Below are positions 35,201-43,644 of a stretch of 64,000 bases of DNA, one piece after another. The first letter of the stretch is position 1. Every line of letters starts with the position of its first letter. Below the pieces are notes generated by a model. It did not search any database and was not told where the DNA came from. It saw nothing but the letters and a program-made list of their open reading frames with translations. The DNA lies in the NCBI GenBank assembly GCA_036489775.1, contig DASXFC010000029.1, forward strand, positions 34,039 to 98,038, in the 5' to 3' direction. This stretch comes from Bog-473 sp036489775 (GTDB lineage: Bacteria; Actinomycetota; Acidimicrobiia; Acidimicrobiales; RAAP-2). The position numbers and the translations under genes were made by a program.

Positions 35201-36204
35201 ATCTGTTGGAGCGCCCTGACATCTTGCGATCGGTCTTCATCGCTGGTGCCAACTCGGTCGCCGAGGCGGGGGGACATGGGCAAGCGACCGCCGATTCACA
35301 AAAGCATGCGTCGGCGTCGGGAGCCCTGCACGTCGCCGACCGACCGCCCCGGATACCGCCTTCGGCCGAGGCGCCGGCCATCCTCGAATGCTTCGGGGTC
35401 CGGAAGACCTTCGGCGGGATCACGGCCATCTCGGACATTTCGCTGACCCTTCGGGATGGAGAAATTCTCGGGCTGATCGGCCACAATGGCGCCGGCAAAA
35501 CGACGTTCTTCGACTGCGTTTCGGGGTTCCTGCCGCTCGACGGCGGACGGATTCGTTTGGGTGGCGTGGATATCGACTCGTGGCCGGCGTATGTCCGGGC
35601 GGCCGCCGGCCTGGGCCGGACCTTCCAGGAAGCTCGCCTGTTCCCGTCGTTGACGGTGACCGAAACGATCTCGGTGGCTCGAGAGCGCCATCTGCAGAGC
35701 AAAGACATGGTGGCGGCGGGTTTGCGGTTGCCAGCATCGTTGGACTCTGAGGCCGAAGTGCTCGAGGAAGCCAACAACCTCATCGACCTCATGGGATTGG
35801 ACTCCTTCCGGGAGAAGCTGGTCGGCGAGCTATCGACGGGAACGCGACGTATCGTCGAGCTGGCGTGCGTGTTGGCTCAGGAACCCGGTGTCCTTCTGCT
35901 CGACGAGCCATCTGGCGGTGTGGCCCAGCGGGAGACCGAGGCCATGGGCCCGCTCCTGGTGCGCGTCCAACAGCACACCGGGTGCTCGATCCTGGTGGTG
36001 GAACACGACATGCCGCTGCTCACGGCCATCTGCGACCGGATGATCGCGTTGGAGCTGGGCGAGGTCATCGCCGAAGGGACACCGGCCGAGGTACTGGAGC
36101 ACGAGGCTGTCATCGAGTCCTACCTAGGCACCGACCAGTCGACGATTCATCGCTCGGGTACCGGCGCCGGCGCCGTTACCAGTGCTCCGGTTCTGACTGA
36201 CTGA
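32248..36204 (+). CDS. single-chain Liv-type ABC importer (LivH-LivM-LivF-LivG fusion)
   Basis: A 1318-residue protein that joins all four core domains of a branched-chain amino acid-type importer. LivH-like permease spans about 1-340 (LTYRASRVINFSYGAMGAL); LivM-like permease about 360-680 (SGWSGNISLGQFALAGVGG). After a charged linker (about 680-765) comes a LivF-like ATPase: Walker A GTNGAGKST 798-806, signature LSGGE 900-904, Walker B VLMIDE 920-925. A second linker leads to a LivG-like ATPase: Walker A GHNGAGKTT 1078-1086, degenerate signature LSTGT 1195-1199, Walker B LLLDEP 1216-1221. The frame is open throughout, so the fusion is not an artefact of a missed stop. The substrate is inferred from the family only. 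Confidence 0.93.
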   Translation: MSIPEVFKRGIFLRAGERFDGVSNRVRAAFVVIVVALLTYFLLPVLWHHGAPKGQVLLGAEQGAVNGLLAVGLVLTYRASRVINFSYGAMGALAATVGVELYLADHVNWYVCILVALGVGAALGLIVDVVIRWRFFHAPRLIVMVVTIGFAQLFGGLQLEVPTWLHGPSLVGGVTTPLSSHHLLIFPVSFDGNDLLIVIAVPVVLLILSWFLLRTDAGIAVRSVADNADRARLLGIPVKRLSTLVWVIAGVLAALTTIMNAPGSGLTLTAAAGPVVLLPALAAAVIAGMENLPLAFFAGVGLGEINGLVSFNLPRYQSVTDVVLLGAIVAALVLQRRKLGRAGDAEETFISAGILKPIPAALRRLPEVVGGRIVAMVVVAGVLVVIPLVASPGITLEYTGALIYGMIALSLVVLSGWSGNISLGQFALAGVGGVIAGDLIEKSNLDLFLCLAAAGAAGAVIALVVGFPALRIRGAYLAVVTLALAVAMNSFFLNPTYFPHWIPQAFDRPVLWGRFNLLSNKSMYFFCLGFLVVTLLFIHGLRNTRSGRTLLAARDNQKAVAAMAVPPVRVKLAGFVLAGVVAGVGGALYALLLGGANFSTFDPSYSLIVFSMAVIGGLNSLSGVLMGVAAIEVLSYTWPAEQILFTGVGLLIILVILPGGLGELVQRIRDFLLRRIALRRDLLVPSLVADRRVETTHHLHAPEEAGLLEHALDEGDEPAPSPDALVHAEFASPDVDTGEVPVTGPVTAQQPVVGSNGATPDTPVALSCKQVEVSYGPVQILFGVDLDVHEGEIVALLGTNGAGKSTLLKGASGLVKVGGGSVKLGGGSITGQPAEAIARMGLSLMPGGRGIFPTLTVDENLRLGTWMIRKDHHGVREAKKRVTELFPILADRSHQQAGNLSGGEQQMLSLAMALMVTPKVLMIDELSLGLAPTIVAQLLDVVRMLHDAGTTIVLVEQSVNVALQLADRAVFLEKGEVRFSGRTADLLERPDILRSVFIAGANSVAEAGGHGQATADSQKHASASGALHVADRPPRIPPSAEAPAILECFGVRKTFGGITAISDISLTLRDGEILGLIGHNGAGKTTFFDCVSGFLPLDGGRIRLGGVDIDSWPAYVRAAAGLGRTFQEARLFPSLTVTETISVARERHLQSKDMVAAGLRLPASLDSEAEVLEEANNLIDLMGLDSFREKLVGELSTGTRRIVELACVLAQEPGVLLLDEPSGGVAQRETEAMGPLLVRVQQHTGCSILVVEHDMPLLTAICDRMIALELGEVIAEGTPAEVLEHEAVIESYLGTDQSTIHRSGTGAGAVTSAPVLTD

Positions 36205-36306
36205 CTCCGTGTCGGGCTGGTCCACAGGGAGCTCATACGAATCGACAGAATCCGGCATACTCGCCTCGAAATCAATCCGAATTGGACTCGATCGAGAGGA
36301 GCGGCG

Positions 36307-36773
36307 ATGACCGCGGCGGACTCAAATGACATTTCCTCGCTTCCCCAAGCCGATCAGGACGCCATCGGCACAACCCTGATTTCGCTATTAACTGGGTTCC
36401 GAGAGCGGGACGCCGAGAAGCTCGTTGGTATCTACACCTCGGATGCCGATTGGGTGAACGCCTTTGGATCCGTGAAGAAGGGCGGGACGAGATCGTGGAG
36501 TATCTCCGTGGTCTCTTTTCCGACGACAACTTCAATGCCGGCACCGTGAAGGCTCCCCCCGAAACCAGCATCCGAGTGCTCACGCCCGAGGTAGTGCTGG
36601 TATCGGCACACTTGCAGGTGGAAGGTCAGAAACTCGTGGGTGGTGGGGAGATCGAGATGAGGGACAACCATTCCCTCCGGGTCCTACAGCGCCAGAATGA
36701 CGGTTCTTGGCTCATCGTCTCGGAGATGTACAACGACGCCAATCGGGAACAGACATACGGCGGACATTCCTAA
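36307..36773 (+). pseudogene. SnoaL-like/SgcJ-type small protein, frameshifted
   Basis: An ATG with GAGAGGAG upstream opens a protein with an NTF2-like pattern (LLTGFRERDAEKLVGIYTSD, then ADWVNAFG). At about 36484-36486 (a run of three G) the frame shifts: the continuation DEIVEYLRGLFSDDNF and the rest to the stop at 36773 lie in the next frame. One extra G would restore a single product of about 155 residues with the SnoaL-like C-terminal half (LQRQNDGSWLIVSEMYNDA). Either a recent pseudogene or a base missing from the assembly. The enzyme role of this fold varies and cannot be named. Confidence 0.7.
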
Positions 36774-36839
36774 CCGAGAGTTCATCCGCGACGAGAAGCG
36801 GGGGCTGTCCCCAAAAACCGGCTGGAGTTTGGCAAATAC

Positions 36840-38048
36840 TCAGTTGCGTCTGGTCCACATGGGCGACGGGCGCGATGTCATGAGGCGTTTGGTCGGGCCC
36901 ATGAACTTCAGCTCTCCGTTGGCGTCACCGCTGAGCTGCCACTTGCCTTCATGGACCACGTGATGGTGGTGATTACACAAGAGGGCGAGATTGGGGAGAT
37001 CGGTCTTTCCTCCCTGGGCCCACGGCAGGATGTGGTGGACGTTGGTGAAGAGAGTGTTTGAGCAGCCGGGAAAGCGACACGTGCGATCGCGCCGAATGAT
37101 CTCCCGACGCTGTGCCGGCGTGGGCAAGCGTTTCTCGTAGCCCTCGGCCATGGTGTGGCCGAACGCGTCATCGATGGCGATGGCCACCCGGGCCTCGCAG
37201 GCCAGACGCTCGGCGGCGGCCTTGCTGATCAGGCCCAGGCCCTCGAGTTCGGCTCGACCGAAGCCACCACGGAGAAGGGCGAGATCGACGTGAACGACGA
37301 CCAGGGGGTCATTGGCGTTGGATTTGGATCCGCCGTGCGCCGTATTAACGAGGCGAAGGAGGGCGTCGGCACAGCGCTGGTCGAATGGCGTCTCGCCGTC
37401 TGATTCGATGCGCTTTGCTTCGTCTTCGATGGCTTTGCGGAGCCGGAGGAAGTCCTCGGACGGGAGTTGGGCCGTCATGGTGCGGGACTTTGCGTTGAAT
37501 CGAGCGAAGCGCTGGTCGTGGTCGCGCATGGCACGGTCGTCGGTCATTCCACGGGCGCGGCGGGTGAGTTCAATGAGTTCGCGGACGGTGCACTGGCGTG
37601 CCCGCTCGAGGACATCGGCGTCGAGGTCGACGACGGACGGGTCAGAGGAGGCGTCGACGTCGGAATCGTCGGAATCGTCCGGCTGGATCGGGCGAGGACC
37701 GTCCGGCCAGGACCGCTCGGCAATAGTCGTGGCCAGATCGACGGCAGCTCGCGCTTTGTCGACGCTGATCTCGCCTTCGCACATGGCCTTGCTCAGCTTG
37801 GGGAAGTCCCAGAGGCGACAGGCCAAGCGGACTCTCTGGTGTGCCTCGGCTTCGGACAGGCCGAGGCGTTCCACCATCCAGGCAGCGGTGGACGTGGCAC
37901 CTTCCTCACGGAAGGCTTGGCGGCGCTCAATTTCGCCGATGGCCATCAGCTCCTGACCCAGCGCAATGGTCGATGCGATGTGATCTCGGTTGGCGAGCTC
38001 GAGAAGGTCGGCGTTGGAGGTCTTGGCCAGCATCGCGTCAGTGTCCAT
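36840..38048 (-). CDS. DUF222/HNH endonuclease-like protein (13E12 family)
   Basis: A 402-residue protein of the actinobacterial 13E12-repeat family. The N-terminal DUF222 helical domain (about 20-280) is followed by a C-terminal HNH nuclease motif: CRFPGCSNTLFTNVHHILPW, then GGKTDLPNLALLCNHHHHVVHEG. Zinc-binding cysteines and HH/H residues are intact. These genes are often present in many copies per genome and may be mobile; no intein or phage genes flank it. An acidic Asp/Ser stretch (DDSDDSDVDASSD) lies in the DUF222 part. Biological role unknown. Confidence 0.9.
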   Translation of the reverse strand: MDTDAMLAKTSNADLLELANRDHIASTIALGQELMAIGEIERRQAFREEGATSTAAWMVERLGLSEAEAHQRVRLACRLWDFPKLSKAMCEGEISVDKARAAVDLATTIAERSWPDGPRPIQPDDSDDSDVDASSDPSVVDLDADVLERARQCTVRELIELTRRARGMTDDRAMRDHDQRFARFNAKSRTMTAQLPSEDFLRLRKAIEDEAKRIESDGETPFDQRCADALLRLVNTAHGGSKSNANDPLVVVHVDLALLRGGFGRAELEGLGLISKAAAERLACEARVAIAIDDAFGHTMAEGYEKRLPTPAQRREIIRRDRTCRFPGCSNTLFTNVHHILPWAQGGKTDLPNLALLCNHHHHVVHEGKWQLSGDANGELKFMGPTKRLMTSRPSPMWTRRN

Positions 38049-38114
38049 ATGCCGAGGAACGGTCGGCCTTGGAGCGGGCGAGGCAGCGAGAAGTTTCGGT
38101 TGGGAAGCCGGGAT

Positions 38115-39599
38115 TTAGGAGGCTTGGCTGACCGAGCTCATGTTGAAGTCAGGTATGCGCAGGGGCGGCATGACCGTGCGGTTCAGGTACTCGCCCCATT
38201 CCCGAGCTAGGGACCGGACGGGGGTACCGACGCGGGAGGCCCGGGCCAGCAGGTCCAGGGGACTTTCGTTGAAGCGGAAGTTGTTGGTTGCTCCCACAAC
38301 CTTGCCGTCCTCGATGACGTAGACGCCATCTCGGGTGAGGCCGGTCATCAAGAAGGTGGTGGGGTCGACCTCACGGATGTACCACAGACAGGTCAAGAGC
38401 AGGCCGTGCTCGACTTCGGCGACGAGGTCGTCGGTGGAGGTGGAGGTGGAGGTGGAGGTGGGAGCGGGACTGGCGGGAGCGGGAGCGGGATCGGCACGGA
38501 GGATCAGGTTGTCGATGTAGGGGGAGGGCTTCAGATTGGAGTGGGCGGCACCGGCCCGGTGGTACTGGAGGGCCGCCAGGTGTCCGTCGTGGATCCAGTC
38601 GGTGCGTCCGAGTGGGAGTCCGTCGTCGAAGACGGAGACATCCGAAGAGGAGCTGCCAACGGCGTTGAAGGGGAGGCACTCCACTCCGGGTTCATAGGGG
38701 TCGCTGTAGAGCGTGAACGGTGTGGTCGAAAGGAGCTCGCCGAGGCGGGTGGTGCCGGGGCTGGGGGCGCTGAAGACGCTGCGGCCGTCCTCGGCGTCAC
38801 GACCGCTCAGGCCGAAGAAGTGCAAGCACGCCATCATGTCGGTCACGGCGGAGGGCGGCATGACCACGTCGTAGCGGCCGGCGGGCAGCGGCGACGTCTT
38901 GGCCGCCCATTCGAGTCGGCGCCAGATCTCGTCTTCGAGTGGGGCGAAGTCGGCGTGGACGTCGGGGGTGCCGATCCAGGCGGAGGCCGGGGCGGAGGCT
39001 GGGGCGGAGGAAGCCGGGGCGGACGCCGCGGTGGCGGTGAGGGCGCTCAGTTGGACGGCGCCGGTGGGCTGGGCGTGGGCCAGGCGGAGGCCGGTCGAGG
39101 TGCCGAGGTAGACGGTGGTGATGCCGTACTCGGCGAAGCCGGCCAGGTTGACGGGGTGGGGGCGGTTGCGGGCGCGGGTGAAGGCGGGGGCGAGGCCGGC
39201 CAGGACGGTATCGAGGGCGGACAGGTCGACCGAGGCGGGCGGTGTGTCGAAGGGGATGCCGATCGGGCCGGTGTGGGTGGCGGCCAGGTCGGACGGGGTG
39301 AGGAGCGCCATGGCGTCTTCGGCCGGGGGAGAGCCTTCGGCGTCGGCCAGCGCGGCCTTGACGAGGTCGGCCGGGTCTGGGGTGCCAGATTGGCGCGCCG
39401 TACCGACCGAGTTCTCGGCGGTGATGGCGATGACGGTGACGGTGCGGTCACGACGGACGCCGTTGGTGGTCGTGGTGTTGAGGGCGTAGCGGACTTCGGC
39501 TTGGCTGAGTTCTTCCACCAGGACGATGGCGGCGGCGCACTTGGGGTGGCGGGAGGCGGCCCGCAGAGCCTCTTCGATGACGTCGGGGGCGGGGATCAT
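38115..39599 (-). CDS. pmbA: TldE/PmbA-like protease subunit
   Basis: A 494-residue protein of the TldD/PmbA superfamily, without the HExxxH motif, as expected of the TldE subunit. Family blocks are GRYDVVMPPSAVTDMM, the DDGLPLGRTDWIHDG region and the C-terminal LMTGLTRDGVYVIEDGKVVG followed by NNFRFNESPLDLL. Ala/Ser/Pro-rich and TSTSTSTSTD low-complexity stretches (short tandem repeats in the DNA) lie in loops. It follows the tldD gene by 1 nt. TldD and TldE form a heterodimeric protease that trims unfolded or ribosomally made peptides. Confidence 0.87.
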   Translation of the reverse strand: MIPAPDVIEEALRAASRHPKCAAAIVLVEELSQAEVRYALNTTTTNGVRRDRTVTVIAITAENSVGTARQSGTPDPADLVKAALADAEGSPPAEDAMALLTPSDLAATHTGPIGIPFDTPPASVDLSALDTVLAGLAPAFTRARNRPHPVNLAGFAEYGITTVYLGTSTGLRLAHAQPTGAVQLSALTATAASAPASSAPASAPASAWIGTPDVHADFAPLEDEIWRRLEWAAKTSPLPAGRYDVVMPPSAVTDMMACLHFFGLSGRDAEDGRSVFSAPSPGTTRLGELLSTTPFTLYSDPYEPGVECLPFNAVGSSSSDVSVFDDGLPLGRTDWIHDGHLAALQYHRAGAAHSNLKPSPYIDNLILRADPAPAPASPAPTSTSTSTSTDDLVAEVEHGLLLTCLWYIREVDPTTFLMTGLTRDGVYVIEDGKVVGATNNFRFNESPLDLLARASRVGTPVRSLAREWGEYLNRTVMPPLRIPDFNMSSVSQAS

Positions 39600-39600
39600 G

Positions 39601-41100
39601 TCAGCGACCGGCCTCGGCCCGGGTATTCAGGACGTTGACGTTTCTGACGAGGACGGAGGGGCAGCCGTGGGAGACCGGTGCGACCTGGCCGGGTTGACCC
39701 TTGCCGCAGTTGAAAGCCCCGCCCAGGACGTAGGTGGATTCGCCGCCGACCGCTTCGAGGGAGCCCCAGAAGTCGGTGGTGGTGGCCTGGTACGCGACAT
39801 CTTTGACCTGACCGGTCAGGCAGCCCTTCTCGATCATGAAGAAGCGCTGGCCGGTGAACTGGAAGTTGTACCGCTGCATATCGATGGACCAGCTCTTGTC
39901 GCCGACGATATAGATGCCGCGGTCGACGTGGGCGATGAGGTCGGCCGTGGTCGGGCCAGAGGGGCCGGAGTGGCCGAGGGAGACGTTGGCCATGCGCTGG
40001 ATGGGGATGTGGAGGGGCGAGTCGGCGAAGGCACATCCATTGGAGCGGTCGAAACCCATGGTGGCGGCGATGGCCCGGTCCAGCTGGTAGCCGACCAGGA
40101 CGCCGTCTTTGACGATGTCGAACGATTGGGCGGCGACGCCTTCGGAGTCAATGCCGATGGTGGCCAGGCCGTGGGGCGTGGTGCGGTCGCCGGTGATCTG
40201 CATGACGGGTGATCCGTACTGGAGGTGGTTGAGCTGGTCGAAGGTGGCAAAGGAGGTGCCGGCGTAGGCGGCCTCATACCCAACCGCCCGGTCGAGTTCG
40301 GTGGCGTGGCCGATGGATTCGTGGATGGTGAGGAACAGGTTGGTCGGGTCAATCACGAGGTCGTAATGGCCGGGCTCGGCGCTGGGGGCGGCGACCTTCT
40401 CGGCCAGGTGCTCGGGGAGTTGGGTGAGTTCGGCCTCCCAGTCAAAGGGGGCAGCCGGTCCGGTGGCGGTCAGGAACTCCCAGCCCCGGCCGGCGGGCAA
40501 GGCGATGGTGCGCATGGTCTCGAAGCCGTCTTCGGCCGCGGCGAGAGCTTCGAGGACGGGATGGATGCGCACCCGGTGCTGGGCGGCCCGGGTGCCGTTG
40601 AGGTCGGCCAGGTAGGTCAGCTCGGAGACGTTGAGGATGGAGGCCTGGGTGTGCGTGACGCTCGGGTGGGCCAGCAGGCGCTCGGACCAGGCGGTGAGCA
40701 GGGCGGCTTTGTCGGCCAGCGGGATGGTGATGGGGTCCACTTCGAACTGCGATGACCATGAGACCTCGCCGTGAGCGGGCTCGGGGGCCAACTCGACCCG
40801 CTGCGCCGAGGCGGCGGCGGTGATGCGCGCCGCGTTGATGGCCTGGCCGGTCAGCTCGGCGGCCGCCTCTGGGGTGACGTCGACGGTGCCGGCGAACCCG
40901 ATGGCGCCATCGATGACCACTCGGATGCCCAGGCCGAACTCGACGGTGTCGGTTGCGCCCTCGAGGGCGAGATCCCTCAGCCGGACCGACTGACCCCGGA
41001 TGCGCTCGACGCGGAACTCGGCGGAGGTGCAGCCGGCAGACTGGGCGGTGGACAGCGCGGCATCGGTCAGGACGGCGAGCTGGTCGAGCGGGAGAGGCAA
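39601..41100 (-). CDS. tldD: TldD-like metalloprotease subunit
   Basis: A 499-residue protease subunit carrying the zinc motif HESIGHATELD (His260, His264-265 region), typical of TldD. The C-terminal part (ADLIAHVDRGIYIVGDKSW, then FNCGKGQPGQVAPVSHGCP) matches the family. The start is TTG at 41100, directly after the stop of the Gfo/Idh gene, with GGAGGGG as ribosome-binding site inside that gene. It pairs with the TldE gene 1 nt downstream. Confidence 0.9.
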   Translation of the reverse strand: MPLPLDQLAVLTDAALSTAQSAGCTSAEFRVERIRGQSVRLRDLALEGATDTVEFGLGIRVVIDGAIGFAGTVDVTPEAAAELTGQAINAARITAAASAQRVELAPEPAHGEVSWSSQFEVDPITIPLADKAALLTAWSERLLAHPSVTHTQASILNVSELTYLADLNGTRAAQHRVRIHPVLEALAAAEDGFETMRTIALPAGRGWEFLTATGPAAPFDWEAELTQLPEHLAEKVAAPSAEPGHYDLVIDPTNLFLTIHESIGHATELDRAVGYEAAYAGTSFATFDQLNHLQYGSPVMQITGDRTTPHGLATIGIDSEGVAAQSFDIVKDGVLVGYQLDRAIAATMGFDRSNGCAFADSPLHIPIQRMANVSLGHSGPSGPTTADLIAHVDRGIYIVGDKSWSIDMQRYNFQFTGQRFFMIEKGCLTGQVKDVAYQATTTDFWGSLEAVGGESTYVLGGAFNCGKGQPGQVAPVSHGCPSVLVRNVNVLNTRAEAGR

Positions 41101-42126
41101 CTATTCCCCTCCGAGTGGAGTCGGTTGGCGCAAGGGGAGGCCAGCCGCGGCGTAGATGGCGTCAATGAGTTCCATGGTGCGGATGGCGTCGACCGCGGTG
41201 GTCGGGAAGGGCGCGCCCTCGGTGACGGCGGCCACGAAGGCCTCGAGCTGGTAGTCGTAGGTGGCCTTGCGGCTGAAGCGCTCGCGCCTGGTTCCGGACT
41301 TGGTGGTGATCTTCATGCGGTGCCACATGTGGGGCGCAAAGGGGTTGAAGACGCTGAGGCTGCCGTCGGTGCCGGTGATCTCGGCGTGCAGGTGCAGCAG
41401 CGCCGTCGAGAACATGGAGCAGCGGATGCGGGCCGTGCCGCCGTCGGGGAGCGAGAGGCGGGCCTCCATGGCGCGGTCCACGCCGGGGGACGACAGCTTG
41501 GCCGAGGCTTGGGTGACCCGGGGGCCGGGCGTGAGCAGGCGGAGCAAGGAGGCCGGGTAACAGCCCATGTCCATCATGGCGCCGCCGGCCAGGTCGAGTT
41601 GATAGCGGATGTCGCCGGGTCGGGCCAGCGGCGCGGCGAAGTTGATGTCGATGTCGGTCAGGTTGCCGAGCTCGCCGGACTGCACGATCTCCACCATGCG
41701 CTTGGCTAGCGGGTGGTACTCGTAATGGAAGGCCTCCATGACGACGACGCCGGGGTGATGACCGGCGACCTCGGCCACTTGGCGGGCCTCGTCGGCGTTG
41801 GCGGTGAAAGGCTTCTCGCACAGGACGTGCTTGCCGGCCTCGATGGCCTTGATGGTCCAGGCGCCGTGCAAGCCGTTGGGGAGGGGGATGTAGACGGCGT
41901 CGATGGCCGGGTCATCGAGGATGGCGTCGTAAGAGTCGAGGACGGTGGGGATCTTGTGCTTGGACGCGAAGGCTTGGGCCTTTGTCCTGTCCCGGGCGGC
42001 GATGGCGGTGACGCGGGCGGCGCCGGTACGGGCGGCCGGCTTGATGATGGCCTGGGGCGCGATGCGGGCGGCGCCGAGGACCCCGATCCGGATGGGTCGA
42101 GAGACTGGTGTGGGGGAGGGTGGCAT
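41101..42126 (-). CDS. Gfo/Idh/MocA-family oxidoreductase
   Basis: A 341-residue NAD(P)-dependent oxidoreductase. The N-terminal Rossmann motif is IRIGVLGAARIAPQAI and the catalytic lysine is in KHVLCEKPFTANADEA, followed by the MEAFHYEYHPLAKRMVEI block. Substrates in the family are sugars, inositols or dihydrodiols. It is directly followed by tldD (stop and TTG adjacent), so they are cotranscribed, although no functional link is evident. A threefold 9-nt repeat lies just upstream of its start. Confidence 0.9.
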   Translation of the reverse strand: MPPSPTPVSRPIRIGVLGAARIAPQAIIKPAARTGAARVTAIAARDRTKAQAFASKHKIPTVLDSYDAILDDPAIDAVYIPLPNGLHGAWTIKAIEAGKHVLCEKPFTANADEARQVAEVAGHHPGVVVMEAFHYEYHPLAKRMVEIVQSGELGNLTDIDINFAAPLARPGDIRYQLDLAGGAMMDMGCYPASLLRLLTPGPRVTQASAKLSSPGVDRAMEARLSLPDGGTARIRCSMFSTALLHLHAEITGTDGSLSVFNPFAPHMWHRMKITTKSGTRRERFSRKATYDYQLEAFVAAVTEGAPFPTTAVDAIRTMELIDAIYAAAGLPLRQPTPLGGE

Positions 42127-42139
42127 GAGCGTTCTCTCA

Positions 42140-42166
42140 GGGACGGGCGGGACGGGCGGGACGGGC
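42140..42166. repeat. three tandem copies of a 9-nt unit
   Basis: GGGACGGGC is repeated three times perfectly, 14-40 nt upstream of the Gfo/Idh/MocA start and after the glutamate decarboxylase stop. Slippage here could change the spacing of the leader. Confidence 0.6.
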
Positions 42167-42192
42167 TAGTCGGGAGGGACGGACGGTCGCGA

Positions 42193-43644
42193 TCAGCAGG
42201 GGGCCTTGGTCTTGGGTTTGTTGGCCTTGTGCGCTTGGGGCTGGACGTTCGGCGGCGGCGGGCAGGCGGAGAGGTGGGCGAAGGCGTCGGTGATGTCAGA
42301 GACGAGGCTGCCGGCCATGTCCCAGGAGAGCCCCTCGCGTACGACGATGCGCAGGACGGCGGTGGCTTCGGCATCGAGAGCCATGCGGTAGGCGGGGACC
42401 ACCCATCCACGGAGGCGCAGGTGGTCGGAGAGGGCAAAGACGTCGAAGGGCAGGTTGGCGGCGGGGTCGAGGCGGAAGCAGACCAGCGGGAGGTCGGTGC
42501 CGGCGGCCACGATGTCGACGCCGGGGATGGGGTCGAGTGCCTCGGACAGGTACTTGGCCGTGGCCGCCAGCGACTTCATGATGTCCGTATACCCACCCCG
42601 GCCCAGGCGGATGAAGTTGTAGTACTGGGCGATGATCTGGGCGGCGCCCCGGGAGAAGTTGAGCCCGAAGTTGTCGTGCGAGCCACCGAGGTAGTCGACC
42701 TTGAAGATGAGGTCCTCGGGCAGGTCGTCGGTGCTGCGCCAGATGACCCAACCGACGCCCGGATAGACCAGGCCGTACTTGTGGCCCGAGACGTTGATGG
42801 AGCGGACCCGGGTCAGGCGGAAGTCCCAGGCCAGGTCGGGCTGGAGGAACGGCGCCACAAAACCGCCTGAGGCGGCGTCGACGTGGACCGGGATGTCCCA
42901 GCCGGCCTCGGCACCCCCGTGTGATTCGCAGAGCTCGGTCAGGGCCTGGTCGAGGGCAGCGATGGGCTCGTACTCACCGGTATAAGTAGAACCGAGGATG
43001 CCGACCACGCCGATGGTGTTCTGGTCGACCAAGGCCATCGCCTCGTCGACGCCGATGATCAAGCGGTCCGGCGTCAGGGGGACATAGCGCGGCTCCACGT
43101 CGAAGTAGCGGCAGAACTTCTCCCAGCAGACCTGGACGTTGGCTCCCATGACGAGGTTCGGCACGCGGGCGGAGCCGAGCGAAGCGTCGACGTTGATCGC
43201 CTTCATGCGCGCTCGCCAGCGGAACTTGAGGGCGAGGCCAGCCAGGTGGATGGCCTCGGAGGAGCCCACCGTGGCCGTTCCTACGCCGGTCTCGGCCTCG
43301 GGGGCGTTGTAGAGGCGGGAGAGCATGTTGACGCAGCGGTCCTGCAGCTTCACCGTCTGGGGGTACTCGTCCCAGTCGATGGCGTTCTTGTTGGCGTTCT
43401 CGACCATGAGGCGGCCGGCTTCTTCGTCCATGTAGGTGGTGACGAAGGTGGCCAGGTTGAGGGCGGGGTTGGCATCGAGGGCGAGCTCGTCGTGGACGAG
43501 CTGGTAGGCCACGGCGGGGTCGAGGGAGGCATCGGGCAACGCCAAGCGAGGGATGGGCTGGGTCAGGCCCCGGGCGGCGTAGGTCGGGGTCAACAGGGGT
43601 GGCGGAGCCGCCTCGTCGCTGAGGGGTATCTTGCGGCTCAGCAT
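42193..43644 (-). CDS. gadB: glutamate decarboxylase
   Basis: A 483-residue PLP enzyme converting glutamate to GABA and CO2. The PLP lysine is Lys289 in SINVSGHKYGLVYPGVGW; other conserved blocks are LNLATFVTTYMDEEA, VGSSEAIHLAGLALK, PNLVMGANVQVCWEKFCRYF and the HVDAASGGFVAPFL strand. The sequence follows actinobacterial GadB closely. The ATG at 43644 overlaps the ATG of the divergent acyltransferase by 2 bp. The Lys/Pro-rich C-terminal tail (HKANKPKTKAPC) is unusual and ends in Cys. Confidence 0.93.
   Translation of the reverse strand: MLSRKIPLSDEAAPPPLLTPTYAARGLTQPIPRLALPDASLDPAVAYQLVHDELALDANPALNLATFVTTYMDEEAGRLMVENANKNAIDWDEYPQTVKLQDRCVNMLSRLYNAPEAETGVGTATVGSSEAIHLAGLALKFRWRARMKAINVDASLGSARVPNLVMGANVQVCWEKFCRYFDVEPRYVPLTPDRLIIGVDEAMALVDQNTIGVVGILGSTYTGEYEPIAALDQALTELCESHGGAEAGWDIPVHVDAASGGFVAPFLQPDLAWDFRLTRVRSINVSGHKYGLVYPGVGWVIWRSTDDLPEDLIFKVDYLGGSHDNFGLNFSRGAAQIIAQYYNFIRLGRGGYTDIMKSLAATAKYLSEALDPIPGVDIVAAGTDLPLVCFRLDPAANLPFDVFALSDHLRLRGWVVPAYRMALDAEATAVLRIVVREGLSWDMAGSLVSDITDAFAHLSACPPPPNVQPQAHKANKPKTKAPC

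Noticed and set aside
36774..36839. GGGGCTGTCCCC hairpin as a terminator between the SnoaL-like and HNH genes
   Set aside because: The stem is short and no T-run follows on either strand.
38430..38470. GGAGGT-type tandem repeat as a CRISPR or regulatory array
   Set aside because: It is in frame inside the TldE gene and codes for a Thr-Ser run; units are 6 nt with no spacers.
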